Shown here: in pieces, positions 14,095-21,908 of the stretch
Position numbering within the stretch: the stretch's first letter is position 1
Layout: each line of letters begins with the position of its first letter
Assembly (NCBI GenBank): GCA_945897655.1
Contig: CAMDHB010000013.1
Coordinates: forward strand, 1-21,908
Origin: Pseudorhodobacter antarcticus
Lineage (GTDB): Bacteria; Pseudomonadota; Alphaproteobacteria; Rhodobacterales; Rhodobacteraceae
Direction: 5' to 3'
DNA: 21,908 nt
Position numbers and translations under genes: made by a program
Notes under the pieces: model-generated
The model's input: the letters and a program-made list of their open reading frames with translations, nothing else
Told to the model about the DNA's origin: nothing
The model's database searches: none

Positions 14095-15080
14095 CAACCG
14101 GCAAACGCAACAAACGCGGCGATTGGGTGCCCAATGCGCCCCTCGTCACCTCACCCCTGTTCCGCCTGCCGCCACAACTGGCCAAATTGCCGGGTTGGCT
14201 GCCGGGCTATTTCCTGCCGTGGAATGTGCTGTTCATGGTCAGCGCAGCGGTGTTCTGGACGTGGTTCTTTCCCGATGTTGCGGCCATGACGACTTGGCAA
14301 TGGGGATGGGTCCTGCAGATCCTCGCCCTCAATCTGGTTGCCGTCACCGTGTTTTACTCAAGCCTCGAAATACCGCTCTACCTCAAACGCCGTCAGGCCA
14401 ACCGCTTCAAATACAACGGCAAATTCCCCGGCGACACAACAAACCCCGCCTTCTGGTTCGGCCGCCAGAATGCCGAAGGCATCCTGCGCTCTTTGGGCAG
14501 CGGAGTGCCAATCTGGACCGCCTTTCAATGCCTGATCGGCTGGTCCGCCGCCAACGGTTACGGCCTGACCCTGACCTTTGCCGAGAACCCCATCTACCTG
14601 CTGGCCTTGGGCTTTTGCGTGCCGATCTGGCACGAATTCCACTTCTACTGCGTCCACCGCCTGATCCACACGCCCTTCCTCTATAAACAAATCCACTCGG
14701 TCCACCACCATTCGGTCAACCCCAGCCCGTGGTCATCGCTGTCGATGCATCCTGTGGAACAACTGCTCTACTTCTCCTCTTGCCTCATTCACTTCGTCAT
14801 CCCCTCCAACCCCATCGTGGCGCTTTATGGCCTGCATTATTCCGGCTTTGGCGCAGTCGTGGGGCATATCGGTTTTGACAAGATCGAACTGACCGAAACC
14901 CGGGGCCTCGATACCCACGCCTATACCCACTACCTGCACCACAAGCATTTCGAGGTGAATTACGGCGACGGTCTGATGCCATTGGACAAGCTGTTTGGCT
15001 CCTGGCACGACGGCACGGCGGAAGGCGACGCCGCCATGGAGGCGCGGTTCAAGGCCAAGGTGGCACGGGTCAACCGCTAG
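14082..15080 (+). CDS. Sterol desaturase / fatty-acid hydroxylase superfamily membrane protein
   Basis: The 332-residue membrane protein shows hydrophobic segments (VLFMVSAAVFWTWFF; ILALNLVAVTVFYSSL) and the eight-histidine pattern of membrane di-iron hydroxylases. The visible boxes are HEFHFYCVHRLIH, HSVHHHS and HYLHHKHFEVNYG. Members use O2 to hydroxylate or desaturate lipids, sterols or carotenoids at the cytoplasmic membrane. The start at 14082 overlaps the last 13 bp of the Rieske gene. It is chosen because GGGGGTG lies a few bases upstream and because an earlier ATG at 14055 has no better site. Co-translation with a Rieske oxygenase suggests both act on one compound or pathway, but no known pathway is recognised. 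The substrate cannot be predicted from the sequence. Confidence 0.82.
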   Translation: MDDLTTGKRNKRGDWVPNAPLVTSPLFRLPPQLAKLPGWLPGYFLPWNVLFMVSAAVFWTWFFPDVAAMTTWQWGWVLQILALNLVAVTVFYSSLEIPLYLKRRQANRFKYNGKFPGDTTNPAFWFGRQNAEGILRSLGSGVPIWTAFQCLIGWSAANGYGLTLTFAENPIYLLALGFCVPIWHEFHFYCVHRLIHTPFLYKQIHSVHHHSVNPSPWSSLSMHPVEQLLYFSSCLIHFVIPSNPIVALYGLHYSGFGAVVGHIGFDKIELTETRGLDTHAYTHYLHHKHFEVNYGDGLMPLDKLFGSWHDGTAEGDAAMEARFKAKVARVNR

Positions 15081-15139
15081 CCGACCAAAGACGCGTGAGG
15101 GCCTTTCCTTCCGCACTGAAATCAGGGACTGATGCGCCC

Positions 15140-16015
15140 ATGTCGCGCCCCCTCTGGCTGATCGCCGCCCCCGTCATATTCCTGCTCTTGTGGTCCGCCG
15201 GCTTCGGCATAGCCAAGCTTGGCCTGCAACATGCCCCACCCCTGACCCTGCTGGCCATGCGCTACGTGCTGGTGCTGGTCATCCTGCTGCCCCTGGCGGC
15301 CGTGATCCGTCCACCCCTTCCGCGCACATGGCGGGCTTGGGTCGATGTGGCGGTTGTCGGGTTCCTGATCCAGGTCGTCTACTTTGGCCTGTGCTATGTC
15401 GCCTTCAAATCCGGCACCTCGGCGGGCGCGGTCGCCATCGTGGTCTGCCTCCAACCCATCCTCGTCGCCCTGATCGCCCCGCGCTTTGTGGGCGAACGCA
15501 TCTCGGCCCAGGGTTGGGCTGGTCTGGCTTTGGGTCTGGGTGGGGCCGCCTTGGTGATCCTGTCACGCCAGTCCGTCGCATCCGAGGGGATGTTCGGCAT
15601 TATCTGCTCCGCCTTCGCGCTCTTGGGCATCACCAGCGGCACCCTGTGGGAAAAACGCTTTGGCGTCACCCACCACCCGATCACCTCCAACCTCATCCAA
15701 TATGCCGTCGGCGCAGCCTTCTGCGTGCCCATGGCATGGGCGTCAGAATCCTTCGTCATCGTCTGGAATTGGGAATTCGCCGCCGTCCTCTTCTACCTCG
15801 TCGTCGCCAATTCCCTGCTTGCCATGTCGCTTTTACTGGCGATGATCCGCGCGGGCGAGGTCTCCCGCGTCTCCGCCCTCTTCTACCTTGTCCCGCCCCT
15901 GTCCGCACTGTTCGCCTGGCCCCTGCTGGGCGAGGTCATGCCACCCCTCGGCTGGGCCGGCATGGCCCTTGCCGCCATCGGCGTTGCCCTCGTCAGCCGC
16001 CAGAAAGCCGCCTGA
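15140..16015 (+). CDS. EamA-family drug/metabolite transporter (DMT superfamily)
   Basis: The 291-residue protein is almost wholly hydrophobic with about ten predicted helices in two EamA repeats. The first starts FLLLWSAGFGIAKLGL with the TLLAMRYVLVLVIL helix. The second repeat ends LFYLVPPLSALFAWPLLGE and GMALAAIGVALVSRQ, a classic EamA ending. It is an inner-membrane exporter or importer of small metabolites whose substrate is unknown. The ATG at 15140 gives a standard EamA N-terminus. A GTG at 15095 would add 15 residues and has a weaker leader. The preceding gap of 59 bp has no terminator, so read-through from the desaturase is possible. Its 3' end overlaps hisG tail-to-tail. Confidence 0.87.
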   Translation: MSRPLWLIAAPVIFLLLWSAGFGIAKLGLQHAPPLTLLAMRYVLVLVILLPLAAVIRPPLPRTWRAWVDVAVVGFLIQVVYFGLCYVAFKSGTSAGAVAIVVCLQPILVALIAPRFVGERISAQGWAGLALGLGGAALVILSRQSVASEGMFGIICSAFALLGITSGTLWEKRFGVTHHPITSNLIQYAVGAAFCVPMAWASESFVIVWNWEFAAVLFYLVVANSLLAMSLLLAMIRAGEVSRVSALFYLVPPLSALFAWPLLGEVMPPLGWAGMALAAIGVALVSRQKAA

Positions 16016-16667
16016 GCAGCGCATCCACCTCGGCTGAGGTGGACAAGGCTGACCGGAACAGCATGGCCTGCGATTGCAGGATCAGACTGTCGGACAACAC
16101 CTTCAGATGGTTCGCCCGCAACGTTTCGCCGGATGAGGTGATGTCGGCAATCGCCTCGGCGGTCAGGTTCTTGACCGTCGCCTCAGTCGCGCCCTGACTG
16201 TCGACCAACTGATAATCCGCCACCCCGTAGGCCGTCAGGAAATCGCGCACCAACCGGTGATACTTGGTCGCAATCCGCAACCGGTGCCCATGCCGCACCC
16301 GAAACGCGGCCGCAGCGGCGTCCAGATCGTCCAGCGTGTCGACGTCAATCCAGGCCGCTGGCACCGCGATGATCAAATCGGCATGGCCAAACCCCAAGGC
16401 CGCCACCTCGGACACCTGCACCTGCCAATCCGCCAACTTGTCGCGCACCAGGTCAGACCCGGTTACCCCCAGATCAATCCGCCCCGCCGCCAACTCCCGC
16501 GGAATTTCACCCGCCGACAGCAGAACCAACTCCACCCCCTCCGCCGCGACATGGCCGGAATACTCCCGCTCGGACCCCGATTTCTGCATCTTCAACCCAC
16601 GGGCCGAAAACCACTCGAAGGTCTGCTCCATCAACCGGCCCTTGGACGGCACACCAATCTTGATCAT
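15993..16667 (-). CDS. hisG: ATP phosphoribosyltransferase catalytic subunit, short form
   Basis: The 224-residue protein begins MIKIGVPSKGRLMEQTFEW and carries the PRPP-binding part VDSQGATEATVKNLTAEA followed by IADITSSGETLRANHLK. It catalyses the first step of histidine synthesis: ATP plus PRPP gives phosphoribosyl-ATP. Its length is that of HisG-S, which lacks the C-terminal regulatory ACT-like domain of long HisG and needs HisZ. hisZ lies immediately upstream with a 4-bp ATGA overlap (16664-16667). The last 23 bp are shared with the opposing EamA gene. Confidence 0.95.
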   Translation of the reverse strand: MIKIGVPSKGRLMEQTFEWFSARGLKMQKSGSEREYSGHVAAEGVELVLLSAGEIPRELAAGRIDLGVTGSDLVRDKLADWQVQVSEVAALGFGHADLIIAVPAAWIDVDTLDDLDAAAAAFRVRHGHRLRIATKYHRLVRDFLTAYGVADYQLVDSQGATEATVKNLTAEAIADITSSGETLRANHLKVLSDSLILQSQAMLFRSALSTSAEVDALLRRLSGG

Positions 16668-17752
16668 GCCCGCACCTGCACCAGAACCTCGGGCCGGATC
16701 ACGCCCCCCACCGCCGGAATTGACCGCCCCTGCCCCAGCACCGCCGTCAAGGCATCATACCGCCCGCCCGAGGCGACAGCGGGCAACCCCTCCACGTCAA
16801 AGCTGAAGGTAAAGCCGTCATAATACTCCATAGTCGTGCGCCCCAGCCCCGCCTGAAACGGCAGCCGCGCCACATCCACCCCGCGTGCCCGCAGCGCCTC
16901 CAACCGCGCCGCGAAATTGTCGACCGCGGGCGCAATCGAGGGCAGCATGAAGGTGATCCCCCGCAAATGCGCCAAAGCCGCCTCCGCGGGGGCCTGCAAC
17001 CCCAGCAAATCATACAGCAGCGCAGCCTCCGGGGCCGCAATCGGCTTGGTCCCCGCATCCTCGATCAAGGCCGCCGCCCGTTCGGCAATATCCTCAACCG
17101 CCCGCATCCCGATCATCGGCCCGGCGGCGGAAATCAACGCCTCGGGCGTGCCCGTCGCCAGCCGCTCCAACAACGCCGCCCTTGCCTCGGGCACCGCCGC
17201 ACGCCCCGAAAACCGATCCAGCAACTGGCGAAACCGCCCCGGCCGCCAGATGTGGCGCAGAAGCGCCGCCTTCCGCCGCGCCGTAGTGTCCAATCCCTGA
17301 ACCGCCGCCATCAGAATGCCAATGTCGCCCATCACAGGCCGCGCCCGGACCCCATCCAGCAGCCCGGCAAACAGCGCAAACACCTCGGCATCCGCCTCAG
17401 CCGGGGCCGCCCGGTCAAAAACCTCAAACCCTACCTGCAAATACTCGGACGGCCGGTTCCCCAGATGCTCCTGCTTGCGAAACACCTCACCCAGATAGCA
17501 ATAGCGCGCCGGGTCCGCCCCATGCGCCATATGGGCCTGAACCACCGGAACCGTGAAATCGGGCCGCAACATCATCTCGCCCTGCAACGGATCGGTCGTC
17601 ACATAGGCCCGCGCCCGGATGTCCTCGCCATACAAGTCCAGCAAAGTCTCAGCAGGCAGCAGAATATCTGCCTCGACCGGCACCGCCCCCGCCGCCTGAA
17701 AGGCCGCAAACAGCCGCGCCCCCTCGGCCCGGATCGCGGGTTTCTGGGTCAT
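16664..17752 (-). CDS. hisZ: ATP phosphoribosyltransferase regulatory subunit
   Basis: The 362-residue HisRS paralogue lacks aminoacylation function. It retains a class II core, including FRKQEHLGNRPSEYLQVGFE in the place of motif 2, and the late GGRYDALTAVLGQGRS segment. It lacks the C-terminal anticodon-binding domain of HisRS. It forms a hetero-octamer with short HisG, activating it and mediating histidine feedback. It overlaps hisS by 4 bp (17749-17752) and hisG by 4 bp, giving a tightly coupled histidine unit. Confidence 0.94.
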   Translation of the reverse strand: MTQKPAIRAEGARLFAAFQAAGAVPVEADILLPAETLLDLYGEDIRARAYVTTDPLQGEMMLRPDFTVPVVQAHMAHGADPARYCYLGEVFRKQEHLGNRPSEYLQVGFEVFDRAAPAEADAEVFALFAGLLDGVRARPVMGDIGILMAAVQGLDTTARRKAALLRHIWRPGRFRQLLDRFSGRAAVPEARAALLERLATGTPEALISAAGPMIGMRAVEDIAERAAALIEDAGTKPIAAPEAALLYDLLGLQAPAEAALAHLRGITFMLPSIAPAVDNFAARLEALRARGVDVARLPFQAGLGRTTMEYYDGFTFSFDVEGLPAVASGGRYDALTAVLGQGRSIPAVGGVIRPEVLVQVRA

Positions 17753-19233
17753 CCCAGCATCTTCCGCACAGCCGCCACCAGATCGCCACGCGCCACCTCA
17801 ACCTGAGCAGGCCGGTCCTTCCACTCCTCCAGGGTCGCATTCTGGGCAATCTGCGCGCCCAGGATCAAGTCCTTCAGAATGATCACGCCCTTTTCAGCCT
17901 CATTCCCACCCTGGATAACCGCCACCGGGCTGGCCCTTTTGTCCGCATATTTCAACTGGTTGCCAAACTGCTTGGGGTTGCCCAGATAGACCTCGGCCCT
18001 GATCCCCGCTGCCCTGAGCTCCCCCGCCATCGCAAAGTAATCCGCCATCCGATCACGGTCCATCACTGTCACGACCACCGGACCCGCCGCCATGCCGCTT
18101 GTGCGCCCCTTGGCCCGCAAAGCCGCCAACAACCGGTCAACCCCAATCGACACGCCCGTCGCAGGCACAGATTGCCCGGTGAACCGCTTGACCAGATCGT
18201 CATAGCGCCCACCGCCCGCAACTGACCCAAACTGCCGCTTACGGCCCTTGTCGTCCAGACTCTCAAACGTCAGTTCAGCTTCAAAAACCGGCCCCGTATA
18301 GTACCCCAAGCCCCGCACTACGCCCGGATCCAGAATGATCCGGTCCGCGCCATAGCCTTGGGCGTCCAGCAAGGCGGCCATCTGCTCCAACTCCGCCACG
18401 CCCTCGGCCCCCATGACCGACGCACCAACCAATTCGCGCAACCGCGCTACCGTCGCCGCCCCAGTATCGCGCCGGGCCGAAGTAAAGCCCATTACAACCT
18501 CGGCCTGTTCACCCGACAACCCCGCGCCCATGGTGAAATCGCCGCTCTCATCGCGCCGCCCCTCACCCAGCAACGCCCGCACCCCGGCATCGCCCAAGCG
18601 GTCCAGCTTGTCGATCGCCCGCAGCACGATCCCGCGCTCAGCCGCAAACCGCTCCGGGTCGGACGGGTCCAGCACCCCCGCCACCTCCATCACCCCGTTC
18701 AAGACCTTGCGGTTGTTGACCTTCACGACATAATCGCCCCTCGGAATCCCCACGACCTCGAACGCATCCGACAACATCGCGCAAATCTCGGCATCGGCGG
18801 CCACACTGGCCGACCCCACCGTATCCGCATCACACTGATAAAACTGCCGAAACCGCCCCGGCCCCGGCTTTTCATTGCGCCAGACCGGCCCCATTGCATA
18901 GCGGCGATAAGGCGAGGGCAAATCATTGCGATACTGCGCCGCCACCCGCGCCAAGGGTGCGGTCAGGTCATAGCGCAGCGCCAGCCAATCCTGATCCTCA
19001 TCCTGCCAGCCAAAAACCCCCTCATTCGGGCGGTCCACATCCGGCAGGAACTTGCCCAAGGCCTCGACCTTCTCGACCGCCGATGTTTCCAACGGATCAA
19101 ACCCGTACCGCTGATACACCTCGGCAATCGCATCCAGCATCGCCTTGCGCTCGGTCACTTCCGCGCCGAAATAGTCGCGAAACCCTTTCGGCGGTTCGGC
19201 CTTGGGGCGGCGGGGTTGTTTGTCCTGTGCCAT
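17749..19233 (-). CDS. hisS: Histidyl-tRNA synthetase, alphaproteobacterial type
   Basis: The 494-residue class II synthetase attaches histidine to tRNA-His. Motif 1 lies near the N-terminus (GFRDYFGAEVTERKAML). Motif 2 reads VWRNEKPGPGRFRQFYQCD, close to the eukaryote-like form rather than the FRYERPQxGRYRQFHQ of most bacteria. The histidine-binding segment is RGLGYYTGPVFE, not RGLDYY. Motif 3 is around GVSIGVDRLLAAL, and an anticodon-binding domain follows at the C-terminus. The ATG at 19233 is preferred over longer versions of the frame because AAGGAAGG lies about 8 nt upstream and the product begins with the usual basic, proline-rich lead. Longer versions would overlap the divergent slyX gene. 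Confidence 0.95.
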   Translation of the reverse strand: MAQDKQPRRPKAEPPKGFRDYFGAEVTERKAMLDAIAEVYQRYGFDPLETSAVEKVEALGKFLPDVDRPNEGVFGWQDEDQDWLALRYDLTAPLARVAAQYRNDLPSPYRRYAMGPVWRNEKPGPGRFRQFYQCDADTVGSASVAADAEICAMLSDAFEVVGIPRGDYVVKVNNRKVLNGVMEVAGVLDPSDPERFAAERGIVLRAIDKLDRLGDAGVRALLGEGRRDESGDFTMGAGLSGEQAEVVMGFTSARRDTGAATVARLRELVGASVMGAEGVAELEQMAALLDAQGYGADRIILDPGVVRGLGYYTGPVFEAELTFESLDDKGRKRQFGSVAGGGRYDDLVKRFTGQSVPATGVSIGVDRLLAALRAKGRTSGMAAGPVVVTVMDRDRMADYFAMAGELRAAGIRAEVYLGNPKQFGNQLKYADKRASPVAVIQGGNEAEKGVIILKDLILGAQIAQNATLEEWKDRPAQVEVARGDLVAAVRKMLG

Positions 19234-19306
19234 GGCTCGGGCCTTCCTTAACTGACGGAATTGCCTTACCCCTTGGGGCGACATTGGGCAAGCGGCGGAG
19301 ACCTCC
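19234..19306. promoter_or_regulatory. Divergent hisS / slyX promoter region
   Basis: This 73-bp gap lies between the two divergent starts, so both promoters should lie here or overlap the genes. I see a good ribosome binding site for each gene (AAGGAAGG for hisS on the minus strand; GGAG at 19297-19300 for slyX), but no convincing -35/-10 boxes and no attenuator or T-box-like element. Confidence 0.45.
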
Positions 19307-19498
19307 TTGAACAGCCTAGAGACCGAAGAACGCATCGCCCACCTGACCCGCGCCGTCGACGACCTGTCCGACGTCGTGGCCCGCCAGGCCAAGGAGTTGG
19401 ACCGCCTCACACGGCTGGTGGGTCTATTGGCCGAGCGTGAGGCAGAACGCGAGGGGCAGGGTTCGCCCGAGGCAAACGTGAAGCCTCCCCATTGGTGA
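19307..19498 (+). CDS. slyX: SlyX family protein
   Basis: This small 63-residue acidic protein is predicted to be mainly coiled coil (ERIAHLTRAVDDLSDVVARQ, then KELDRLTRLVGLLAERE). It ends in the short polar tail PPHW shared by SlyX proteins. The function of the family is not known. The start is a TTG at 19307, 6 nt after GGAG; no ATG or GTG is usable in frame upstream. It diverges from hisS and converges on dnaE. Confidence 0.8.
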   Translation: MNSLETEERIAHLTRAVDDLSDVVARQAKELDRLTRLVGLLAEREAEREGQGSPEANVKPPHW

Positions 19499-19511
19499 CC
19501 CCCTTGTAGGA

Positions 19512-19526
19512 TGGGCAATCTGCCCA
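19512..19526. terminator. Probable bidirectional terminator slyX / dnaE
   Basis: TGGGCA and TGCCCA form a perfect 6-bp stem around ATC in the 34-bp gap between the convergent slyX and dnaE ends. Flanking bases can extend the stem past one mismatch. It is followed by a pyrimidine-rich CCTTCCTT on the plus strand, so it can plausibly end slyX transcripts. The dnaE side is less clear. Confidence 0.55.
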
Positions 19527-19532
19527 CCTTCC

Positions 19533-21908
19533 TTACATATCCTCGATCATCACCACGCCCTGCATCGCCTTGATCGCCCCCCGGATCTGCGGCGTCACCG
19601 GGAACGGCTTGGGCAAGCCGATATCAATCTCGCGCCCCGCCGCATCCGCCACACACCGCGTGATCTGCGCCCGGTTCCGCCCCTCGACCCTTGCCAACAG
19701 CGCCGCAATCGACGGCACCGCCTCGGCCCGGTTCAGATGGATCCGCAGCGCCTGCGCCCCCGCCTCCGCCGCCACCTGATCAATCGGCTGCGCGGCCCTT
19801 GCCAGCAGTTTCAGCGTCTCCCCCTCCAAATTCGCCTCGACAGTCAGCACCACATTCTGCCCCGGCTCCAACACATCCCGCGCCGCCTCCAGCGTGTCGC
19901 TGAACACCGTCACCTCATACAACCCCGTCGGGTCTGACAGCGACACAAAGGCAAACCGGTTCCCCTTGGCCGACTTTCGCTCCTGCTTGGCCGAGATTGA
20001 GCCCGCAATCTTGGCCACCAACGGCCCCCGCTCCGCCAGCGCCGTGATCTCGGTCAGCGTCTTCACATCCCGCCGCTTCAGCGCCGACATATAGTCATCC
20101 AGCGGATGCCCAGACAGATAGAACCCAATCGCCTGATGCTCTTGTGCCAACCGCTCCACAGGTTGCCAATCGTCCCGGAACGGCAAACGCGGTTCCTGGA
20201 TGTCATTGCCCGCCTCGCCAAACAGGGACACTTGATTCGAGGCTTCCGCCTCATGCACCGCAGCAGAATAGGCGACCAGCGGGTCAAGCCCCTCGAACAC
20301 CCGCGCCCGGTTCGGGTCCAACTCGTCAAAGGCCCCAGCGCGCACCAACATCTCCAGCGGACGCTTGCCAACCCGTTTCAAATCCACCCTGCGAGCAAAG
20401 TCGAATAGGTTAACGAATGACCGCTCGTCCCTTGCCCGAACGATCATTTGCATTGCCTCAACGCCGACGTTCTTCAAGGCGCCCAGCGCATAAACCACCC
20501 GCCCATCCAGCACCGTGAACTTGGCCAGCGAGGCGTTTACCGACGGCGGCAACGTCACAATCCCCAGCTTGTCCACCTCGCGCTTGTAGACCGCCAGCTT
20601 GTCGGTCAGATGCAAATCGCAGTTCATCACGGCGGCCATGAACTCGACCGGGTGATTCGCCTTCAGATAAGCCGTCTGATAGGACACCACCGCATAGGCC
20701 GCCGCATGGCTCTTGTTGAAGCCATAGTTGGCGAACTTCTCCAGCAGGTCAAAGACTTCCCCCGCCTTCTCCTTACCCACCCCATGCGTCTTGGCAGCCC
20801 CTTCAATGAACTTCGGCCGCTCCTTCGCCATCTCCTCGGCGATCTTTTTACCCATTGCCCGGCGGAGCAGGTCAGCGCCCCCCAGCGAATAGCCGCCCAT
20901 CACCTGGGCGATCTGCATCACCTGTTCCTGATAAACGATAATCCCCTGCGTTTCCGCCAGAATATGGTCGATGGTGGGATGGATCGACTCCAGGTCCCGC
21001 AGCCCGTTCTTGACCTCGCAATAGGCCGGAATATTCTCCATTGGCCCTGGACGATACAGCGCCACCAGCGCCACAATATCCTCGATGCAGGTCGGCTTCA
21101 TGCGCCGCAGCGCATCCATCATGCCGCTGCTTTCCACCTGAAACACCGCCACCGTCTTGGCCGCCGCGTACAACTCATACGACGGCTTGTCATCCAGCGG
21201 GATCAGGTTGATGTCAAAGGCAACCCCCCGCAGCGCAAGCAACTCCATCGCATTCTGGATCACGGTCAGCGTTTTCAGCCCCAGGAAGTCGAACTTGACC
21301 AATCCCGCCGCCTCGACCCATTTCATGTTGAACTGGGTCGCCGGCATGTCGGACCGCGGGTCCTGATACAGCGGCACCAATTCGTCCAGCGGCCTGTCGC
21401 CAATCACCACCCCCGCGGCGTGGGTGCTGGCATTGCGGTACAACCCCTCGATTTCCTTGGCATATTCCAACAGGCGCGCGACAATCTCTTCCTTGGCCGC
21501 CTCGCGTAGTCGCGGCTCATCCGCCAGCGCCTTGGTGATCGAGACCGGCTTGACCCCCTCCACCGGGATCATCTTGGACAGCCGGTCGACCTGTCCGTAC
21601 GACATCTGCAAGACCCGCCCCACGTCGCGGATCGCGGCCTTGGACAGCAGCGCGCCAAAGGTGATGATCTGCCCCACCTTGTCGCGCCCGTACTTGGCCT
21701 GAACGTATTGGATGACCTCCTCCCGCCGGTCCATGCAAAAGTCGATGTCAAAGTCCGGCATCGACACCCGCTCGGGGTTCAGGAACCGCTCGAACAGCAG
21801 GGCATAGCGCAGCGGGTCAAGGTCCGTGATGGTCAGCGCATAGGCCACCAGCGACCCCGCCCCCGACCCCCGGCCCGGCCCCACCGGAATACCCCGGTCC
21901 TTGGCCCA
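19533..21908 (-). CDS. dnaE: DNA polymerase III alpha subunit, C-terminal two thirds (5' end outside window)
   Basis: The frame is open to the right edge, giving 791 residues of a protein normally near 1,150-1,180. The sequence enters at AKDRGIPVGPGRGSGAGSLV, the start of the polymerase core. PDFDIDFCMDRR follows, carrying the two palm aspartates (near nt 21,740-21,755), and VKFDFLGLKTLT carries the third acidic residue. The fingers, including GGYSLGGADLLRRAMGKK and FNKSHAAAYAVVSYQTAYLK, come next. After these are a helix-hairpin-helix region, an OB-fold (AGSISAKQERKSAKGNRFAF) and a C-terminal tail for clamp and tau binding. It is the replicative polymerase. The missing 5' part would hold the PHP domain. 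No frameshift is seen. Confidence 0.96.
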   Translation of the reverse strand, partial: WAKDRGIPVGPGRGSGAGSLVAYALTITDLDPLRYALLFERFLNPERVSMPDFDIDFCMDRREEVIQYVQAKYGRDKVGQIITFGALLSKAAIRDVGRVLQMSYGQVDRLSKMIPVEGVKPVSITKALADEPRLREAAKEEIVARLLEYAKEIEGLYRNASTHAAGVVIGDRPLDELVPLYQDPRSDMPATQFNMKWVEAAGLVKFDFLGLKTLTVIQNAMELLALRGVAFDINLIPLDDKPSYELYAAAKTVAVFQVESSGMMDALRRMKPTCIEDIVALVALYRPGPMENIPAYCEVKNGLRDLESIHPTIDHILAETQGIIVYQEQVMQIAQVMGGYSLGGADLLRRAMGKKIAEEMAKERPKFIEGAAKTHGVGKEKAGEVFDLLEKFANYGFNKSHAAAYAVVSYQTAYLKANHPVEFMAAVMNCDLHLTDKLAVYKREVDKLGIVTLPPSVNASLAKFTVLDGRVVYALGALKNVGVEAMQMIVRARDERSFVNLFDFARRVDLKRVGKRPLEMLVRAGAFDELDPNRARVFEGLDPLVAYSAAVHEAEASNQVSLFGEAGNDIQEPRLPFRDDWQPVERLAQEHQAIGFYLSGHPLDDYMSALKRRDVKTLTEITALAERGPLVAKIAGSISAKQERKSAKGNRFAFVSLSDPTGLYEVTVFSDTLEAARDVLEPGQNVVLTVEANLEGETLKLLARAAQPIDQVAAEAGAQALRIHLNRAEAVPSIAALLARVEGRNRAQITRCVADAAGREIDIGLPKPFPVTPQIRGAIKAMQGVVMIEDM

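Noticed and set aside
18358..19251. 297-residue plus-strand open frame opposite hisS
   Set aside because: Overlaps hisS throughout and lacks any recognisable domain.
19234..19527. 98-residue N-terminal extension of hisS
   Set aside because: It would cover slyX in antisense and has no HisRS homology; the ATG at 19233 has a good ribosome binding site.
20448..21509. 353-residue plus-strand open frame opposite dnaE
   Set aside because: Histidine-, arginine- and glutamine-rich translation typical of the reverse complement of a high-GC gene; dnaE motifs on the other strand are unmistakable.
1..21908. Mobile elements, CRISPR arrays, tRNA or rRNA genes, prophage traces
   Set aside because: None of the expected signs was found: no transposase motifs, regularly spaced repeats, cloverleaf or rRNA sequences, and all genes look native in base composition.

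Overview
The window is GC-rich, tightly packed chromosomal DNA from an alphaproteobacterium, most likely a Rhodobacteraceae (roseobacter-type) organism. Supporting signs are an alphaproteobacterial-type HisRS, the order hisS-hisZ-hisG with 4-bp ATGA overlaps, the short-form HisG that needs HisZ, and gene content typical of marine roseobacters. No mobile element, CRISPR array, tRNA or rRNA was seen.

Positions 1 to about 12,900 look like a catabolic island for carnitine and gamma-butyrobetaine. A plus-strand block holds the end of a flavin-dependent LLM monooxygenase, a CaiD-like enoyl-CoA hydratase (659-1456) and an L-carnitine dehydrogenase (1458-2405). It converges on a minus-strand GATase1/AraC regulator of the CdhR/GlxA type (2642-3742). 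Between them lies a 236-bp spacer with three strong inverted repeats. The regulator diverges from a long plus-strand operon starting with a BKACE-family 3-dehydrocarnitine cleavage enzyme (3824-4717). The operon continues with a PotABCD-like ABC importer (ATPase, Tat-type binding protein, two permeases), an acyl-CoA dehydrogenase, an ADP-forming-type acyl-CoA ligase and a cytoplasmic serine hydrolase. Most neighbours overlap by 4-8 bp. Read together, the genes give a plausible route: uptake, then gamma-butyrobetaine to its CoA thioester (ligase), crotonobetainyl-CoA (dehydrogenase), carnitinyl-CoA (CaiD-like), carnitine, 3-dehydrocarnitine (CdhA), then a glycine betaine moiety plus acetoacetate or equivalent (BKACE). 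No CaiB CoA-transferase and no CdhB-type thioesterase is visible, so the CoA-release step is open. The reversible ligase or the serine hydrolase could supply it.

Positions 12,958-15,080 hold a Rieske non-haem iron oxygenase whose stop overlaps the start of a membrane di-iron hydroxylase (sterol desaturase superfamily). This is an O2-activating pair of unknown substrate. An EamA drug/metabolite transporter follows (15,140-16,015).

The rest is housekeeping. On the minus strand are hisS, hisZ and hisG (19,233 to 15,993), with hisG overlapping the EamA gene tail-to-tail by 23 bp. A small slyX (19,307-19,498) is divergent from hisS. The C-terminal two thirds of dnaE run in from the right edge (19,533-21,908) and converge on slyX across a short hairpin.
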